DNA of 64,000 bases from assembly GCA_965219875.1 (NCBI GenBank), contig CBDCOW010000001.1, positions 1,269,404-1,333,403 on the forward strand, in the 5' to 3' direction. This DNA comes from DAOUKH01 sp965219875. Lineage in GTDB: Bacteria; Chloroflexota; Dehalococcoidia; SHYB01. The stretch's first letter is position 1. Every line of letters begins with the position of its first letter. The notes beneath the pieces are model-generated. The model was not told where the DNA came from. It made no database searches and saw only the letters and a list, made by a program, of their open reading frames with translations. Below are positions 44,227 through 52,534 of the stretch, one piece after another. The translations under genes were made by a program, and so were the position numbers.

Positions 44227-45336
44227 CTGGCAGCATCGATCAGGCTCGGGCGAATCGCCGGAATCCCTATCGGGATTCACTATAGCTGGCTGTTCATCTT
44301 CGCGTGGTTCAGCTACTCGCTGGCAAGAAACTTCTTTCCCGCCCGCTACGATGCTCCGACAGAGCAGTATTGGGCCATCGCCATCGTGGCCAGCGTGCTC
44401 TTCTTCGCCTGCGTACTAGCCCACGAGCTTGGCCACAGCGTGGCGGCGCGACGCTTCGGCATCCCCGTCACCAGCATTACGCTCTTCTTCCTCGGCGGCG
44501 TCGCCCAGATCGGCAGAGACGCGCCCCGCCCTATGGCCGAGGGGATCATCGCCATCGCCGGCCCGGCGGTCAGCATCGCGTTGGGCGGCATCTTCTTCGG
44601 GGCCGGCTGGGTGCTGCGCGACGCGAGCGCGCCGGCGAGCTCGCTCTTCTACTATCTCGGCTACGCTAATGGTTTGGTGGGCCTCTTCAACCTCATCCCC
44701 GGCTATCCCATGGACGGCGGGCGCATCTTCCGGGCGGTGGTCTGGGGGATCAGGGGCGACGTAGTCAAGGCGACCCGAGCCGCCGCCAACCTCGGGCGCG
44801 CCGTCGGGGTGATCTTCATGGGCGGCGGCGTGGCCATGGGGTTCTTCCTCGAAAGCATCTTCGGCGGCATGATGCTGATCTTCCTGGGTCTCTTTCTCAT
44901 CGGCTCGGCGCGGCAGAGCGTGGAGCAGGTTACGGCGCGGGCTGGGCTTCGCGGCCTCCGCGTCCGCGACGTCATGACCATCGTCCCGACCATTCCACCG
45001 CGGCTCGACTTGCGCAGCCTGGTAGAGAATTACATCTCGCTGAGCGGCCACGGCTTCTTCCTCGTTGGTGAGAGGGGCGCTGCCACCGGCGCGCTCAGCC
45101 TGTCGGACATCTCGCGGGTGCCCCGCGAGCGTTGGGCGGCGACCACCGTCGGCGACATCACCGCGCCGCTCGACAACCTGCCCTGGGTCGACGCCGCCGA
45201 GTCTGCCGAGTCCGCGCTCGACCTGCTTCAGGAGAAAGACACACCGCGCCTGCTTGTGGCCGACGGCGGCGACCTCGTCGGCTCGCTCACCCTGGAGCAC
45301 GTGGCCGCCGCGATGCGCCGCGGCGGCGCCCAGTAA
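44227..45336 (+). CDS. Site-2 protease (M50) with C-terminal CBS domain pair
   Basis: An intramembrane zinc metalloprotease of the SpoIVFB/RseP-like class. HELGH is at residues 66-70, and NLIPGYPMDGGR (third ligand Asp) is near 155-166, set between hydrophobic segments. A CBS pair occupies the last ~120 residues (VRDVMTIVPTIPP, then VGDITAPL). The family N-terminus SIRLGRIAGIPIGIHYSWLFIF is encoded from 44236 onwards, but no ATG, GTG or TTG precedes it in frame. CTG 44227 fits best. The only in-frame standard start is GTG 44386, which would delete the first membrane helix. Alternatively ATG 44187 reaches this frame after a four-base duplication (atcgatc). The substrate is unknown. Confidence 0.8.
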   Translation: MAASIRLGRIAGIPIGIHYSWLFIFAWFSYSLARNFFPARYDAPTEQYWAIAIVASVLFFACVLAHELGHSVAARRFGIPVTSITLFFLGGVAQIGRDAPRPMAEGIIAIAGPAVSIALGGIFFGAGWVLRDASAPASSLFYYLGYANGLVGLFNLIPGYPMDGGRIFRAVVWGIRGDVVKATRAAANLGRAVGVIFMGGGVAMGFFLESIFGGMMLIFLGLFLIGSARQSVEQVTARAGLRGLRVRDVMTIVPTIPPRLDLRSLVENYISLSGHGFFLVGERGAATGALSLSDISRVPRERWAATTVGDITAPLDNLPWVDAAESAESALDLLQEKDTPRLLVADGGDLVGSLTLEHVAAAMRRGGAQ

Positions 45337-45360
45337 GCGTGTCGCGCGCGGCGCGGCCTA

Positions 45361-45369
45361 TGCTAGACT
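45361..45369 (+). promoter_or_regulatory. Extended -10 element TGC-TAGACT
   Basis: TGC then TAGACT, about 42 nt before the malic enzyme ATG. Same form as the elements at 884, 7435, 29554, 39679 and 58658. Confidence 0.5.
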
Positions 45370-45410
45370 CCCCCCTTGCTCGGCTCCATGCCAACTGAGG
45401 TTTTAACTCC

Positions 45411-46607
45411 ATGGATTACAACGCTGAGGCGCTTCGGCGGCACAGGGAAACGAAGGGCAAGATGGGCATCGTCTCGCGGATGCCCTTGGAGACGATCGAT
45501 GACCTTTCGATCGCCTATACCCCCGGCGTTGGGGCGGTAAGCCTGGCGGTCGCCGAAGACACCGAGCTTTCCTACGAGATGACCAATCGCGGCAACACCG
45601 TCGCCGTGATATCCGACGGCTCCGCCGTGCTGGGCCTGGGCAATATCGGCCCCGAGGGCGCGATGCCGGTGATGGAGGGCAAGGCAATCCTGTTCAAGGA
45701 GCTGGCGGGTATCGACGCCATCCCCATCTGCCTCGCCACGCAGTCGGACGACGCGATCGTGGAGACCGTTGAGCGGCTCGCGCCCAGCTTCGGCGGTGTC
45801 AACCTCGAAGACATCTCGGCGCCCCGCTGCTTCGGCATCGAGGAGCGCCTGCAGAACATCGGCATCCCTGTCTTCCACGACGACCAGCACGGGACGGCGG
45901 TGGTGATTCTGGCCGGCCTGCTCAACGCTCTGAAGATCACCGGCAAGGCGCTTGAGGACGTGCGGATCGTCTTTTCAGGTGCGGGCGCGTCGGCCGTGGC
46001 CTCCGCGAAGCTGCTCTTTCACTTCGGCGCCAAGCACGTGATCCTCGTGGATAGCCAGGGGACGATTCACAAGGGCCGAGAGAACCTCACCCCGATCAAG
46101 CAAGAGATGCTGGCGATCACCAACGCCGACGATATTCGCGGCGGGCTGGCCGACGCTCTCCGCGGCGCCGACGTCTTCATCGGCCTCTCGGTGGCGGGCG
46201 CGCTAACGCCGGCGATGGTCGAGTCGATGGCGAAGGATTCGATCATCTTCGCCATGGCGAACCCGGTCCCCGAGATCATGCCCGATGAGGCCCGCGCGGC
46301 GGGCGCCGCCGTCGTGGGCACCGGCCGCAGCGACTTCGAGAACCAGATCAATAATTGCCTGGCGTTCCCCGGCATCTTTCGTGGCGCGTTGGACGTGCGC
46401 GCGCCGCGCGTCACGATTGAAATGAAGATGGCGGCGGCGCTGGCCTTGGCGGCGCTGGTGGAGACGCCCGTTCCCGAGCGGATCATTCCCTGGGCGCTGG
46501 ACAAGGATGTCGTGCCTGCGATCGCGAAGGCCGTCGCCGCGGCGTGGACCGCGGAGTCGAGCCGCGCCGAAGGGCAGTCGAGCTCCGCGGCGGCGGGTGC
46601 CGGCTAG
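45411..46607 (+). CDS. NAD(P)-dependent malic enzyme
   Basis: A 398-residue short-form malic enzyme, oxidatively decarboxylating malate to pyruvate. The substrate-binding Tyr is in SIAYTPGVGAVSLAVA, the GLGNIGPEGAMPVMEGK loop contains the catalytic Lys, and the metal site is EDISAPRCFGIEERL with HDDQHGTAVV. The Rossmann motif IVFSGAGASAVASAKLL (degenerate GxGxxG) and FAMANPVPEIMPDEA follow. The length lacks the phosphotransacetylase-like tail of long MaeB. Cofactor choice between NAD and NADP is not clear. It has its own extended -10 promoter and ends in a four-base convergent overlap with rnd. Confidence 0.94.
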   Translation: MDYNAEALRRHRETKGKMGIVSRMPLETIDDLSIAYTPGVGAVSLAVAEDTELSYEMTNRGNTVAVISDGSAVLGLGNIGPEGAMPVMEGKAILFKELAGIDAIPICLATQSDDAIVETVERLAPSFGGVNLEDISAPRCFGIEERLQNIGIPVFHDDQHGTAVVILAGLLNALKITGKALEDVRIVFSGAGASAVASAKLLFHFGAKHVILVDSQGTIHKGRENLTPIKQEMLAITNADDIRGGLADALRGADVFIGLSVAGALTPAMVESMAKDSIIFAMANPVPEIMPDEARAAGAAVVGTGRSDFENQINNCLAFPGIFRGALDVRAPRVTIEMKMAAALALAALVETPVPERIIPWALDKDVVPAIAKAVAAAWTAESSRAEGQSSSAAAGAG

Positions 46608-47818
46608 CGGCCCCGCCGGCCCCGTTTCGGCCCCGCTTCCTCGCGCTTTTTCGCCAAGACCTCGGCGAGGCTCCGCCCGGACTGCTCCGCCTGCCAGCGG
46701 CGCACTTCGGGCGCGCCGAACTCCTCGTCCAGGCGCTCCGGCTCGCGGGCCAACCGGTCGAGGCTCACGGCGGGCCAGAGTACGGACACGTCGAGGGCAA
46801 ACTCCGCCGCCCGCGCGTTGCGCCACTCCTTCAAGTCCTTCAGCCGGGTCTGCTGCTCCGGCGTCATGCGCGGCGATGCCGCGACGCTGCGAGGCCTTTG
46901 CTCGGGCGGGGCCTTTTTCCCCTTCGAGAGGGCCCGGCGCAGGCGGTTGGCGAATCCCGGATGCGACCGCTTCAACAGCTTGCCGGCGGTCTCCTCGTCG
47001 TCCGGCGCGGCGGCGATGCCGACGAGGTCCTCGGTGCGCATAATGCGGAAGGTGGGGACGCCCCGCCGCAGGGCTTCGGCCTCACGGGCCAGGGCCAACT
47101 CCTTGAGTATGGCGCGGCCCTGGCCGTCGAGGTCGCGGCTGCCCTTGAACGAGAAGTAGGCGACTTCGGGAGGATCGGGCGGCGCGTAGCGGATATCTTC
47201 GAGCCGGGCGAATTCCTCGGCGGCCCAGGCGGCGCGCCCGAGTCCTTTCAGGCGTTCGAGCAGGGCGTCCCGGAGGGGCAGCATGTGCGCCACGTCTTCG
47301 GCGGCGTAGGCCAGCGCCTCATCGGTGAGCGGGCGGCGGCTCCAGTCGGCCCGTTGCAGGCGCTTGAGCTTCTCGACGTGAATCCCAAGGCACTCCTCCA
47401 GCGCGGCGGCGAGGCCGATGCGATCCATGCCCGCGAACCGGGCAGCGATGCTGGAGTCGAAGATGTTGGCGAGACGGAATCCCCAATCGCGGTCGATCCC
47501 GCGAATGTCGTAGTCCGCCCCATGGATGACTTTCTCGACGCGGCGGCTTTGGAGGAGCGGCCTAAGAGCCGACATATCGTCGATCTCGATGGGGTCGATG
47601 ACGTAGGTGCGCTTCGGCGTGGCGAGCTGGACGAGGCAGACGCGCTCGGGGTAGCGATGATAGCCGTTGGCCTCGGTATCGAGGGCGACGACGGGCTCGC
47701 GGAGCGCGGCCTTGACGGCGAGCGCGAGCGCGTCGCGGTCGGTGACAAGCTCGAAGGAGGGATCGTCGGCTATCACGCGGCCGGAGGACCGGAACGGGAG
47801 ATGGAGAAGCGGCGCCAC
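46604..47818 (-). CDS. rnd: Ribonuclease D
   Basis: A 404-residue 3'-5' exonuclease of the RNase D family, trimming stable RNA precursors. The DEDDy acids are in VVALDTEANGYHRY (Asp, Glu), VIHGADYDIRGI with NIFDSSIAARFAG, and YAAEDVAHML (Tyr and Asp). An HRDC domain follows at about residues 205-285 (LALAREAEALRRGVPTFRIM). The C-terminus, about 60 residues ending EEAGPKRGRRGR, is basic and probably RNA-binding. It is divergent from alaS across a 180-bp region. Confidence 0.92.
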   Translation of the reverse strand: MAPLLHLPFRSSGRVIADDPSFELVTDRDALALAVKAALREPVVALDTEANGYHRYPERVCLVQLATPKRTYVIDPIEIDDMSALRPLLQSRRVEKVIHGADYDIRGIDRDWGFRLANIFDSSIAARFAGMDRIGLAAALEECLGIHVEKLKRLQRADWSRRPLTDEALAYAAEDVAHMLPLRDALLERLKGLGRAAWAAEEFARLEDIRYAPPDPPEVAYFSFKGSRDLDGQGRAILKELALAREAEALRRGVPTFRIMRTEDLVGIAAAPDDEETAGKLLKRSHPGFANRLRRALSKGKKAPPEQRPRSVAASPRMTPEQQTRLKDLKEWRNARAAEFALDVSVLWPAVSLDRLAREPERLDEEFGAPEVRRWQAEQSGRSLAEVLAKKREEAGPKRGRRGR

Positions 47819-47956
47819 GCCCGTAGCCTAAAGAACGGTGCGCCGGGGTGTCAAACGCGCCCTTAGATAGGGCTTGTATCTTGGTTACAAAGGGATGGGC
47901 GGCCATCCTTCCGGCCTAGAAACCCGCTGGGAGACCGTAATAGGGCCGGTTAGCGC

Positions 47957-47965
47957 TGTTAGAAT
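47957..47965 (+). promoter_or_regulatory. Extended -10 element TGT-TAGAAT before alaS
   Basis: TG, one base, then TAGAAT. Transcription would start near 47972, leaving about 28 nt before ATG 48000. Confidence 0.5.
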
Positions 47966-47999
47966 TAAACTGTTCCACTGTATGCTTCGCGATAGCACG

Positions 48000-50879
48000 A
48001 TGACGCCGCCTACCACGACCGACGAAATCCGCAAGGCCTACCTCGACTTTTTCGCCGAGCGCGGGCATGTCGTCACGCCGTCGTCGTCGCTGATCCCGGT
48101 GGGCGATCCGACGCTCTTGCTGACGAGCGCGGGCATGGTGCAGTTCAAGTCGTACTTCTCGGGCGAGGCCGAGCCGCCCAACCCGCGGCTGGCATCGTCG
48201 CAGAAGTGCTTCCGCACCACGGACATCGAGAACGTGGGCGATACGAAGCACCTCACCTTCTTCGAGATGCTGGGGAACTTCAGCATCGGCGACTACTTCA
48301 AGAAGGAGGCGATCGCGTGGTCTTGGGAGTTCGTCACGAAGGTGCTCGAACTGCCCGAGGAGCGCCTGTGGGTGAGCGTCTACCTCGACGACGACGAGGC
48401 GGAGGGCTATTGGCGCGAAATAGGCGTGCCCGCCGAGCGCATCGTCCGCTACGGCGACGAGGACAACTTCTGGGGGCCCGCCGGTGAGGAGGGTCCCTGT
48501 GGCCCGTGCAGCGAGATCCACTACGACTACGGCGAGGAGTACGGCGCGGACCTCACGCCCGCCGACAGCGGCGAGCGGTTCGTCGAGATCTGGAACCTCG
48601 TCTTCACGCAGTTCTACCACCACCGCGATGGGACGCGGACGAAGCTCCCCGCGCCCAACATCGACACCGGCATGGGGCTGGAACGCACGGCGACGATCAT
48701 GCAGGGCCGGCTCTCGGCCTACGAGAGCGACGCCTTCGACTACCTGATTGAGGGCACCGCCGAATTGGCGGGTACGTCCTACGGAGCGGATGAGGAGACC
48801 GACTACGCTTTGCGGGTGCTCGCGGAGCACGCGCGGAGCGTCACGTTCCTCATCGCCGACGGGGTGACGCCCGCGAACGAGGGGCGCGGCTACGTGCTGC
48901 GCCGCATCCTGCGCCGCGCGGTGCGCTTCGCCCGCAAGGCGGGCATCGAGGGCGCATTCTTGGGCGATCTGTCCCGCCTTGTCATTAGGAAGATGGCGCA
49001 TCAGTACCCCGAGTTGGAGCGAGAACGCCTTACCGTTCTCAGCGTGATTCGGGGTGAGGAGGAGCGCTTCGGGCAGACACTCCAGCAGGGGCTACAGGTG
49101 CTTAAGGGAATGTTCGACTATCGAGAGTCTCACGGCGTCGCCATCCCCGAGGTCGTGAAGGACGCCAGGGCTAGTAACCCTGGGCCCGACAATGCTGGGG
49201 TCGTACTGCAAGCTCATGGCTTCGTAGGCTACGACTCGAATAGCCCTGCGTTAGAGCGTCAAGGCCAACACCTTGCGGCAGAGGCAGTAGCGGACATCGC
49301 AGCAAGGGCCTTCTTGATCCTCGAAGAAGACAGGGTGGATGCGGCGGCGGCAGAGTTCGTGGAACTAGAAGAATGGCCGACCACCATCAGTGAGCAAGAA
49401 GCGTTCAAACTGTACGACACGTTCGGGTTTCCGCTCGACATCACGGTCGACGTGGCCCGTGAGCACGGCATGAGCGTCGACGTCGAGGGGTTCGAGCTCG
49501 AGCTCGAGGCCCAACGTGAGCGGGGCCGCGCCGCGGCCAAGTTCGGCCTCGGCGACAAGCCGTCCGCCGACGCCTATCGCGGGTTCGACTTCGACGCGAG
49601 TATTTTTGCCGGCTACGAATCGACACGAACCGAGACGACTTTGGTCGCGCTGCTGGTGAACGGCGCGCCGGTAGAACGGGCCGCGCGCCGCGACGCTGTC
49701 GAGGTCGTCCTCCGCGAGACGCCGTTCTATGCGGAGGCCGGCGGGCAGGTCGGCGACGAGGGCGTCATTTTCAGCTCGCATGGAATGATCTACGTCAGTT
49801 CCACTCGCTCGCCAGTACCGGGGCTCATCGTCCACGCGGGCGAGGTCATCGACGGGGAGTTCGCCGCCGGGGAGCCGGTGACGGCGAAGGTCGACGCGGC
49901 GCGGCGCGCCGACGTGATGCGCAACCACACCGGCACGCACCTGCTCCACGCCGCCCTGCGCCGAGTGCTGGGGCCGCACGTGCGGCAGGCGGGGTCGCTC
50001 GTTGCACCGGATCGGCTGCGCTTCGACTTCTCGCACCCATCCGGCCTGAGCGGGGACGAGCTGCGGGAGATCGAGCGGATGGTGAACGGGCGGGTGCTCG
50101 ACAACCTGCCGGTGGTCCACCAGCAGATGGGGTACCAGGAAGCCATCGACAACGGGGCGCTCGCCTTCTTCGGCGACAAGTACGGCGACGTGGTGCGCAC
50201 CTGCCGGATCGGCGCGCGCGGGGCGGAGGCGTTCAGCTTCGAGCTCTGCGGCGGCACGCACACGGCGGCGACGGGCGAGATCGGGCTGCTGCACGTCGAG
50301 AGCGAGGGCAGCATCGGCGCGGGGACCCGCCGCATCGAGGCGGTGACGGGGCGAGGGACGGAGGGCGTACTCTCCGAGCGCCACGTCCTCATGGAGTCGC
50401 TCGCGAAGCAGTTGCAGACGGCGCCCGCCGATCTTCAGTCGCGGCTGGCCGCGGTCTTGGAAGACCTTGACCGTGAGCGGAAGCGCGCGACGGCGCTCGA
50501 GCGGGACCTTGCCAAGCGCCAGGCGGACGGTCTGGCCGGCGGGGCGCAGGACGTGGACGGCGTGGCCGTGCTCGCGTCGGAAGTGACGGCCTCGACGATG
50601 GAGGCACTGCGCGGCGCGGCGGACTCGCTGCGCGCCCGGATCGAGAGCGGCGTGATCGTGCTCGGCTCGGTAATCGACGGGAAGCCCGCCTTCGTGGCGA
50701 CGGTGAGCAAGGACCTGACGGCGGAGGGCTACCACGCGGGGAACATCATCCGCGAGGTGGCCAAAGTCGCCGGCGGGGGAGGCGGGGGCCGCCCCGACAT
50801 GGCCCAAGCGGGCGGCAAGGACGCCTCGAAGCTGGCCGAGGCGCTGGCGCTCGCGCCGGAGTTGGTGAGGAAGCGGTAG
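48000..50879 (+). CDS. alaS: Alanyl-tRNA synthetase with an unusual internal insertion
   Basis: A 959-residue AlaRS. The class II catalytic core is normal (FFAERGHVVTPSSSL, then FFEMLGNFSIGDYFKKEAI). The editing domain has HTGTH (His643, His647) and CGGTH (Cys750, His754), and the C-Ala domain ends normally. Between residue 371 and residue 463 (FKLYDTFGFP) lies a stretch of about 91 residues where other AlaRS have about 15. It includes HGFVGYDSNSP and is rich in A/T-ending codons. I take ATG 48000 because the region of homology begins there; ATG 47982 would add six residues. It is driven by the element at 47957-47965. Confidence 0.95.
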   Translation: MTPPTTTDEIRKAYLDFFAERGHVVTPSSSLIPVGDPTLLLTSAGMVQFKSYFSGEAEPPNPRLASSQKCFRTTDIENVGDTKHLTFFEMLGNFSIGDYFKKEAIAWSWEFVTKVLELPEERLWVSVYLDDDEAEGYWREIGVPAERIVRYGDEDNFWGPAGEEGPCGPCSEIHYDYGEEYGADLTPADSGERFVEIWNLVFTQFYHHRDGTRTKLPAPNIDTGMGLERTATIMQGRLSAYESDAFDYLIEGTAELAGTSYGADEETDYALRVLAEHARSVTFLIADGVTPANEGRGYVLRRILRRAVRFARKAGIEGAFLGDLSRLVIRKMAHQYPELERERLTVLSVIRGEEERFGQTLQQGLQVLKGMFDYRESHGVAIPEVVKDARASNPGPDNAGVVLQAHGFVGYDSNSPALERQGQHLAAEAVADIAARAFLILEEDRVDAAAAEFVELEEWPTTISEQEAFKLYDTFGFPLDITVDVAREHGMSVDVEGFELELEAQRERGRAAAKFGLGDKPSADAYRGFDFDASIFAGYESTRTETTLVALLVNGAPVERAARRDAVEVVLRETPFYAEAGGQVGDEGVIFSSHGMIYVSSTRSPVPGLIVHAGEVIDGEFAAGEPVTAKVDAARRADVMRNHTGTHLLHAALRRVLGPHVRQAGSLVAPDRLRFDFSHPSGLSGDELREIERMVNGRVLDNLPVVHQQMGYQEAIDNGALAFFGDKYGDVVRTCRIGARGAEAFSFELCGGTHTAATGEIGLLHVESEGSIGAGTRRIEAVTGRGTEGVLSERHVLMESLAKQLQTAPADLQSRLAAVLEDLDRERKRATALERDLAKRQADGLAGGAQDVDGVAVLASEVTASTMEALRGAADSLRARIESGVIVLGSVIDGKPAFVATVSKDLTAEGYHAGNIIREVAKVAGGGGGGRPDMAQAGGKDASKLAEALALAPELVRKR

Positions 50880-50915
50880 GCGGGGGGACTGTGGCCCGCC
50901 CGGCCCCTTCTCTCG

Positions 50916-50944
50916 TTGCGCGGGCAAAGGGGTTGTGATAACCT
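50916..50944 (+). promoter_or_regulatory. Possible promoter of the Mo-hydroxylase operon (TTGCGC-17-TAACCT)
   Basis: TTGCGC, 17 bases, then TAACCT preceded by TGTGA, about 70 nt before the FAD-subunit gene. Boxes are imperfect; the support is position and spacing. Confidence 0.35.
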
Positions 50945-51014
50945 TCGCGTTGCTCATTTTCAGGTGGACCGCGGGGCATCTGCGCCTAGGACCACCTACT
51001 GAAGGGGGTAGGCC

Positions 51015-51884
51015 CTGAAAGACTTCGAGTATGTAGCTCCGGCCACCGTCGAGGACGCGGTCGGGTTGATGGCGGAGAAGGGGGCCAAGGCGCGGGCTCT
51101 GGCGGGCGGCACCGACCTGCTGATTCACCTGCGGGCCAAGGTCTTCGAGCTTGACCGCGTGGTCGACTTGAAGAAGATTCCCGAGCTAACCGAGATTGCC
51201 ATCTCGGCGGGCGAGGGGCTGACTCTAGGGGCGGCGGCGCCCTGCTACCAGATCTATGAGAACCAAGCGGTGCGGGAGACCTACCCCGCGCTGTTCGACT
51301 CCGCATGGATGATCGGCGGAATCCAGATTCAGGGCCGGGCCAGCGTGGGGGGCAACGTCGCCAACGCGGCGCCGAGCGGCGACACCATCCCGTCGGTCAT
51401 TGTGCACCGCGGCGTGTGCGTCATCGCGGGCCCGAACGGGCGGCGCGAGGTGCCGGCGGCGGAGTTCTGCACGGGGCCGCGGCAGACGGTGCTCCAGGAC
51501 GGCGAGATTCTGGTCTCGATCAAGTTCCCCCCGCCGATGAAAGGCGAGGGATCGCACTATCTGCGGTTCATCCCGCGCAACGAGATGGATATCGCGGTGG
51601 CGGGCACGGGGGCGTCGGTCGTCCTCAATAACGGGACCATCGAGTCGGCGCTAATCGCGCTGGCCTCGGTGGCGCCGAAGCCGGTGGTGGCGACCGAGGC
51701 GCAAGAGTTCCTGGCCGGCAAGGAAGCGACGGAAGAGAACATCGTCGAGGCTTCGGAGCTGGCGAAGAAGGTCGCGAGTCCGATTACCGATATGCGCGGC
51801 ACGATCGAGCAGCGGGTGCATCTCGTCGGAGTGCTGACGAAGCGCGCGCTGCGCAAAGCCGTCGAGCGAGCCAAAGGGGCGTAA
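51015..51884 (+). CDS. Molybdenum hydroxylase FAD-binding (medium) subunit, probable CTG start
   Basis: A 289-residue FAD-binding subunit of the xanthine dehydrogenase/CO dehydrogenase (CoxM) family. The family N-terminus KDFEYVAPATVEDAVGLMAEKG begins at 51018, and the FAD motif ALAGGTDLLIHLRA is at about residue 30. IQIQGRASVGGNVANAAPSGD is the second FAD-binding block. An in-frame TAG at 51009 blocks any earlier start. The only candidate that includes the conserved N-terminus is CTG 51015, placed six bases after an AGGGGG site. The first ATG (51069) would remove 18 conserved residues. The electron route is Mo subunit to 2Fe-2S subunit to this FAD. Confidence 0.88.
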   Translation: MKDFEYVAPATVEDAVGLMAEKGAKARALAGGTDLLIHLRAKVFELDRVVDLKKIPELTEIAISAGEGLTLGAAAPCYQIYENQAVRETYPALFDSAWMIGGIQIQGRASVGGNVANAAPSGDTIPSVIVHRGVCVIAGPNGRREVPAAEFCTGPRQTVLQDGEILVSIKFPPPMKGEGSHYLRFIPRNEMDIAVAGTGASVVLNNGTIESALIALASVAPKPVVATEAQEFLAGKEATEENIVEASELAKKVASPITDMRGTIEQRVHLVGVLTKRALRKAVERAKGA

Positions 51885-51890
51885 TCGCAG

Positions 51891-52370
51891 ATGTCGAAGA
51901 AGATTCACGTAAACGCCAAGATCAACGGCGACGAGGCCGACTTCCTGGTCGAAGCCCGCCAAAGCCTTCTCGAAGTGCTGCGCGACGTCATCGGGCTCAC
52001 CGGCACCAAGGAAGGCTGCAACGACGGCAACTGTGGCGCGTGCACCATTTCCATGGACGGACGCATCGTCGATGCGTGCTGCGTGCTGGCCGTCGAGGCC
52101 GAGGGGTCGGACATTCTGACCATCGAGGGCGTGGCCTCTCCCGAGGGGCTGCACCCGGTGCAGCAGGCTTTCCTGGAGCAGGCCGCCCTGCAGTGCGGGA
52201 TCTGCACGCCCGGCTTCATCGTCGCCGCCAAGGCGCTGCTGGAGCAGGAGCCCGACGCCGACGAACACCGCATCCGCCACTGGCTCGCGGGGAATCTCTG
52301 CCGTTGCACCGGCTACGACAAGATCATCCGCGCCGTCATGCAGGCGGGGGAGATGGCGCAGGCCAAGTAG
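51891..52370 (+). CDS. Molybdenum hydroxylase [2Fe-2S] (small) subunit
   Basis: A 159-residue iron-sulfur subunit. The plant-type [2Fe-2S] site is CNDGNCGACTI plus a later Cys in DACCVLAVEA. The second, helical cluster is CGICTPGF with CRCTGY. Spacing and length are standard for CoxS/XdhC-like subunits. It passes electrons from molybdopterin to the FAD subunit. The gene starts seven bases after the FAD-subunit stop. The large subunit lies 164 bp downstream, after two palindromes. Confidence 0.95.
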   Translation: MSKKIHVNAKINGDEADFLVEARQSLLEVLRDVIGLTGTKEGCNDGNCGACTISMDGRIVDACCVLAVEAEGSDILTIEGVASPEGLHPVQQAFLEQAALQCGICTPGFIVAAKALLEQEPDADEHRIRHWLAGNLCRCTGYDKIIRAVMQAGEMAQAK

Positions 52371-52375
52371 CGAAT

Positions 52376-52393
52376 CTCGGGCGCGCGCCCGAG
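52376..52393. terminator. 18-bp palindrome ctcgggcgcgcgcccgag
   Basis: Self-complementary sequence immediately after the small-subunit stop, followed at 52443-52461 by a second inverted repeat (cgcctt/aaggcg, seven-base loop). The pair sits in the gap before the large subunit and could cause partial termination, control subunit ratio or protect the mRNA end. Confidence 0.4.
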
Positions 52394-52534
52394 CGTAGTA
52401 CGGGAAAGACCGAAGGGGCGCCGGCGCGCCTGGCGTGCCTGGCGCCTTTATCATTAAGGCGAGGGACGAGAGAGAAGAGCGGCCCGTGCCGCGGGCCAGG
52501 GCTTCAGGTGCATTCTCATTGAGGAGCAGACGCT

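Noticed and set aside
47869..47999. T-box leader before alaS
   Set aside because: The conserved T-box core sequence is not present, and the predicted transcript start leaves only about 28 bases.
49113..49385. Intein in AlaRS
   Set aside because: At about 91 residues it is too short and lacks the Cys/Ser start, His-Asn end and block motifs.
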